Assembly (NCBI GenBank): GCA_012959525.1
Contig: DUDB01000037.1
Location: forward strand, 50,115 to 114,114
Length of the DNA stretch: 64,000 bases
Direction of reading: 5' to 3'
DNA from: Planctomycetota bacterium
GTDB lineage: Bacteria > Planctomycetota > UBA1135 > GCA-002686595
Part shown: in pieces, positions 63,881 through 64,000 of the stretch
Layout: every line of letters starts with the position of its first letter
Position numbering within the stretch: the first letter of the stretch is position 1
The notes under the pieces: model-generated
What the model was told of the DNA's origin: nothing
What the model saw: the letters and a program-made list of their open reading frames with translations, nothing else
The model's database searches: none
Position numbers and translations under genes: made by a program

Positions 63881-63958
63881 GGCCCCGTCGTCTAGTCTGG
63901 CCTAGGACACCAGGTTTTCATCCTGGCGACAGGGGTTCGAATCCCCTCGGGGTCACCA
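63881..63958 (+). tRNA. tRNA-Glu (anticodon TTC)
   Basis: A 78-base cloverleaf with encoded CCA. Acceptor GGCCCCG pairs with CGGGGTC. The anticodon arm is CCAGG-TTTTCAT-CCTGG with TTC at 34-36. The D region GTCGTCTAG and the T arm AGGGGTTCGAATCCCCT match bacterial tRNA-Glu. Confidence 0.95.
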
Positions 63959-64000
63959 CTTCCTCCCGCGCGTTGCTGAGTCTTGCGGGGAAGAGCAGGG

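Overview
A gene-dense, GC-rich stretch of bacterial chromosome with about 50 protein genes, two tRNA genes, very short intergenic gaps and frequent GTG starts. Many genes abut or overlap in ATGA, GTGA or TGATG junctions. The content suggests a planctomycete, probably a deep-branching one: secreted NPCBM, squalene-cyclase-repeat, sulfatase-like and FG-GAP proteins, a C-terminal secreted module shared by unrelated proteins, an LpxB-like glycosyltransferase, and tandem groL copies. This assignment is inference; there is no rRNA in the window.

Layout. 1-6.4 kb: 5' part of a UvrD helicase gene, a DprE2/DprE1-like oxidoreductase pair, an RlmL-like rRNA methyltransferase, a DUF4003-like protein, ApaH, and an unlisted 38-residue basic protein. 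6.4-13.6 kb: an unusual DMT-transporter/beta-propeller fusion, a NatA/NatB-type ABC exporter whose second permease is fused to a CPBP protease, and signal peptidase I. 13.6-22.3 kb: an SDR followed by a complete trpEGDCFBA operon extended by a chorismate-mutase-like small protein and a type I-beta DAHP synthase, so the entry step to chorismate and the whole tryptophan branch are co-transcribed.

22.3-35.9 kb (mostly minus strand): M48 protease, FAH-family enzyme, squalene-cyclase-repeat protein, sulfatase-like lipoprotein, a sigma/anti-sigma/YbjQ operon, LpxB, a HAD phosphatase resembling plant FMN hydrolase, a JAMM peptidase with an ABC exporter, a small kinase-like protein, and a second TrpG/PabA. 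36-39 kb: trkA-trkH potassium uptake. 39-48 kb: a secreted lipoprotein, a DUF1570-like metalloprotease, a Cof-type HAD, then the chaperone cluster groL-groL-dnaJ-grpE-fmdB (minus strand) with a palindrome at the likely promoter and no groES.

48.2-53.5 kb: three secreted proteins (NPCBM, esterase, FG-GAP propeller) and a GGDEF protein. 53.6-57.9 kb: the translation cluster rpsB-tsf-(tsf-like)-pyrH-frr; the gene between tsf and pyrH is a degenerate EF-Ts paralogue without the UBA domain and TDFV motif, the most unexpected item here. 57.9-64 kb: tRNA-Lys, aminopeptidase P, an SGNH hydrolase with a secreted partner, a Trm112-like protein, an EboE-like protein and tRNA-Glu. No insertion sequence, prophage or CRISPR array was seen.
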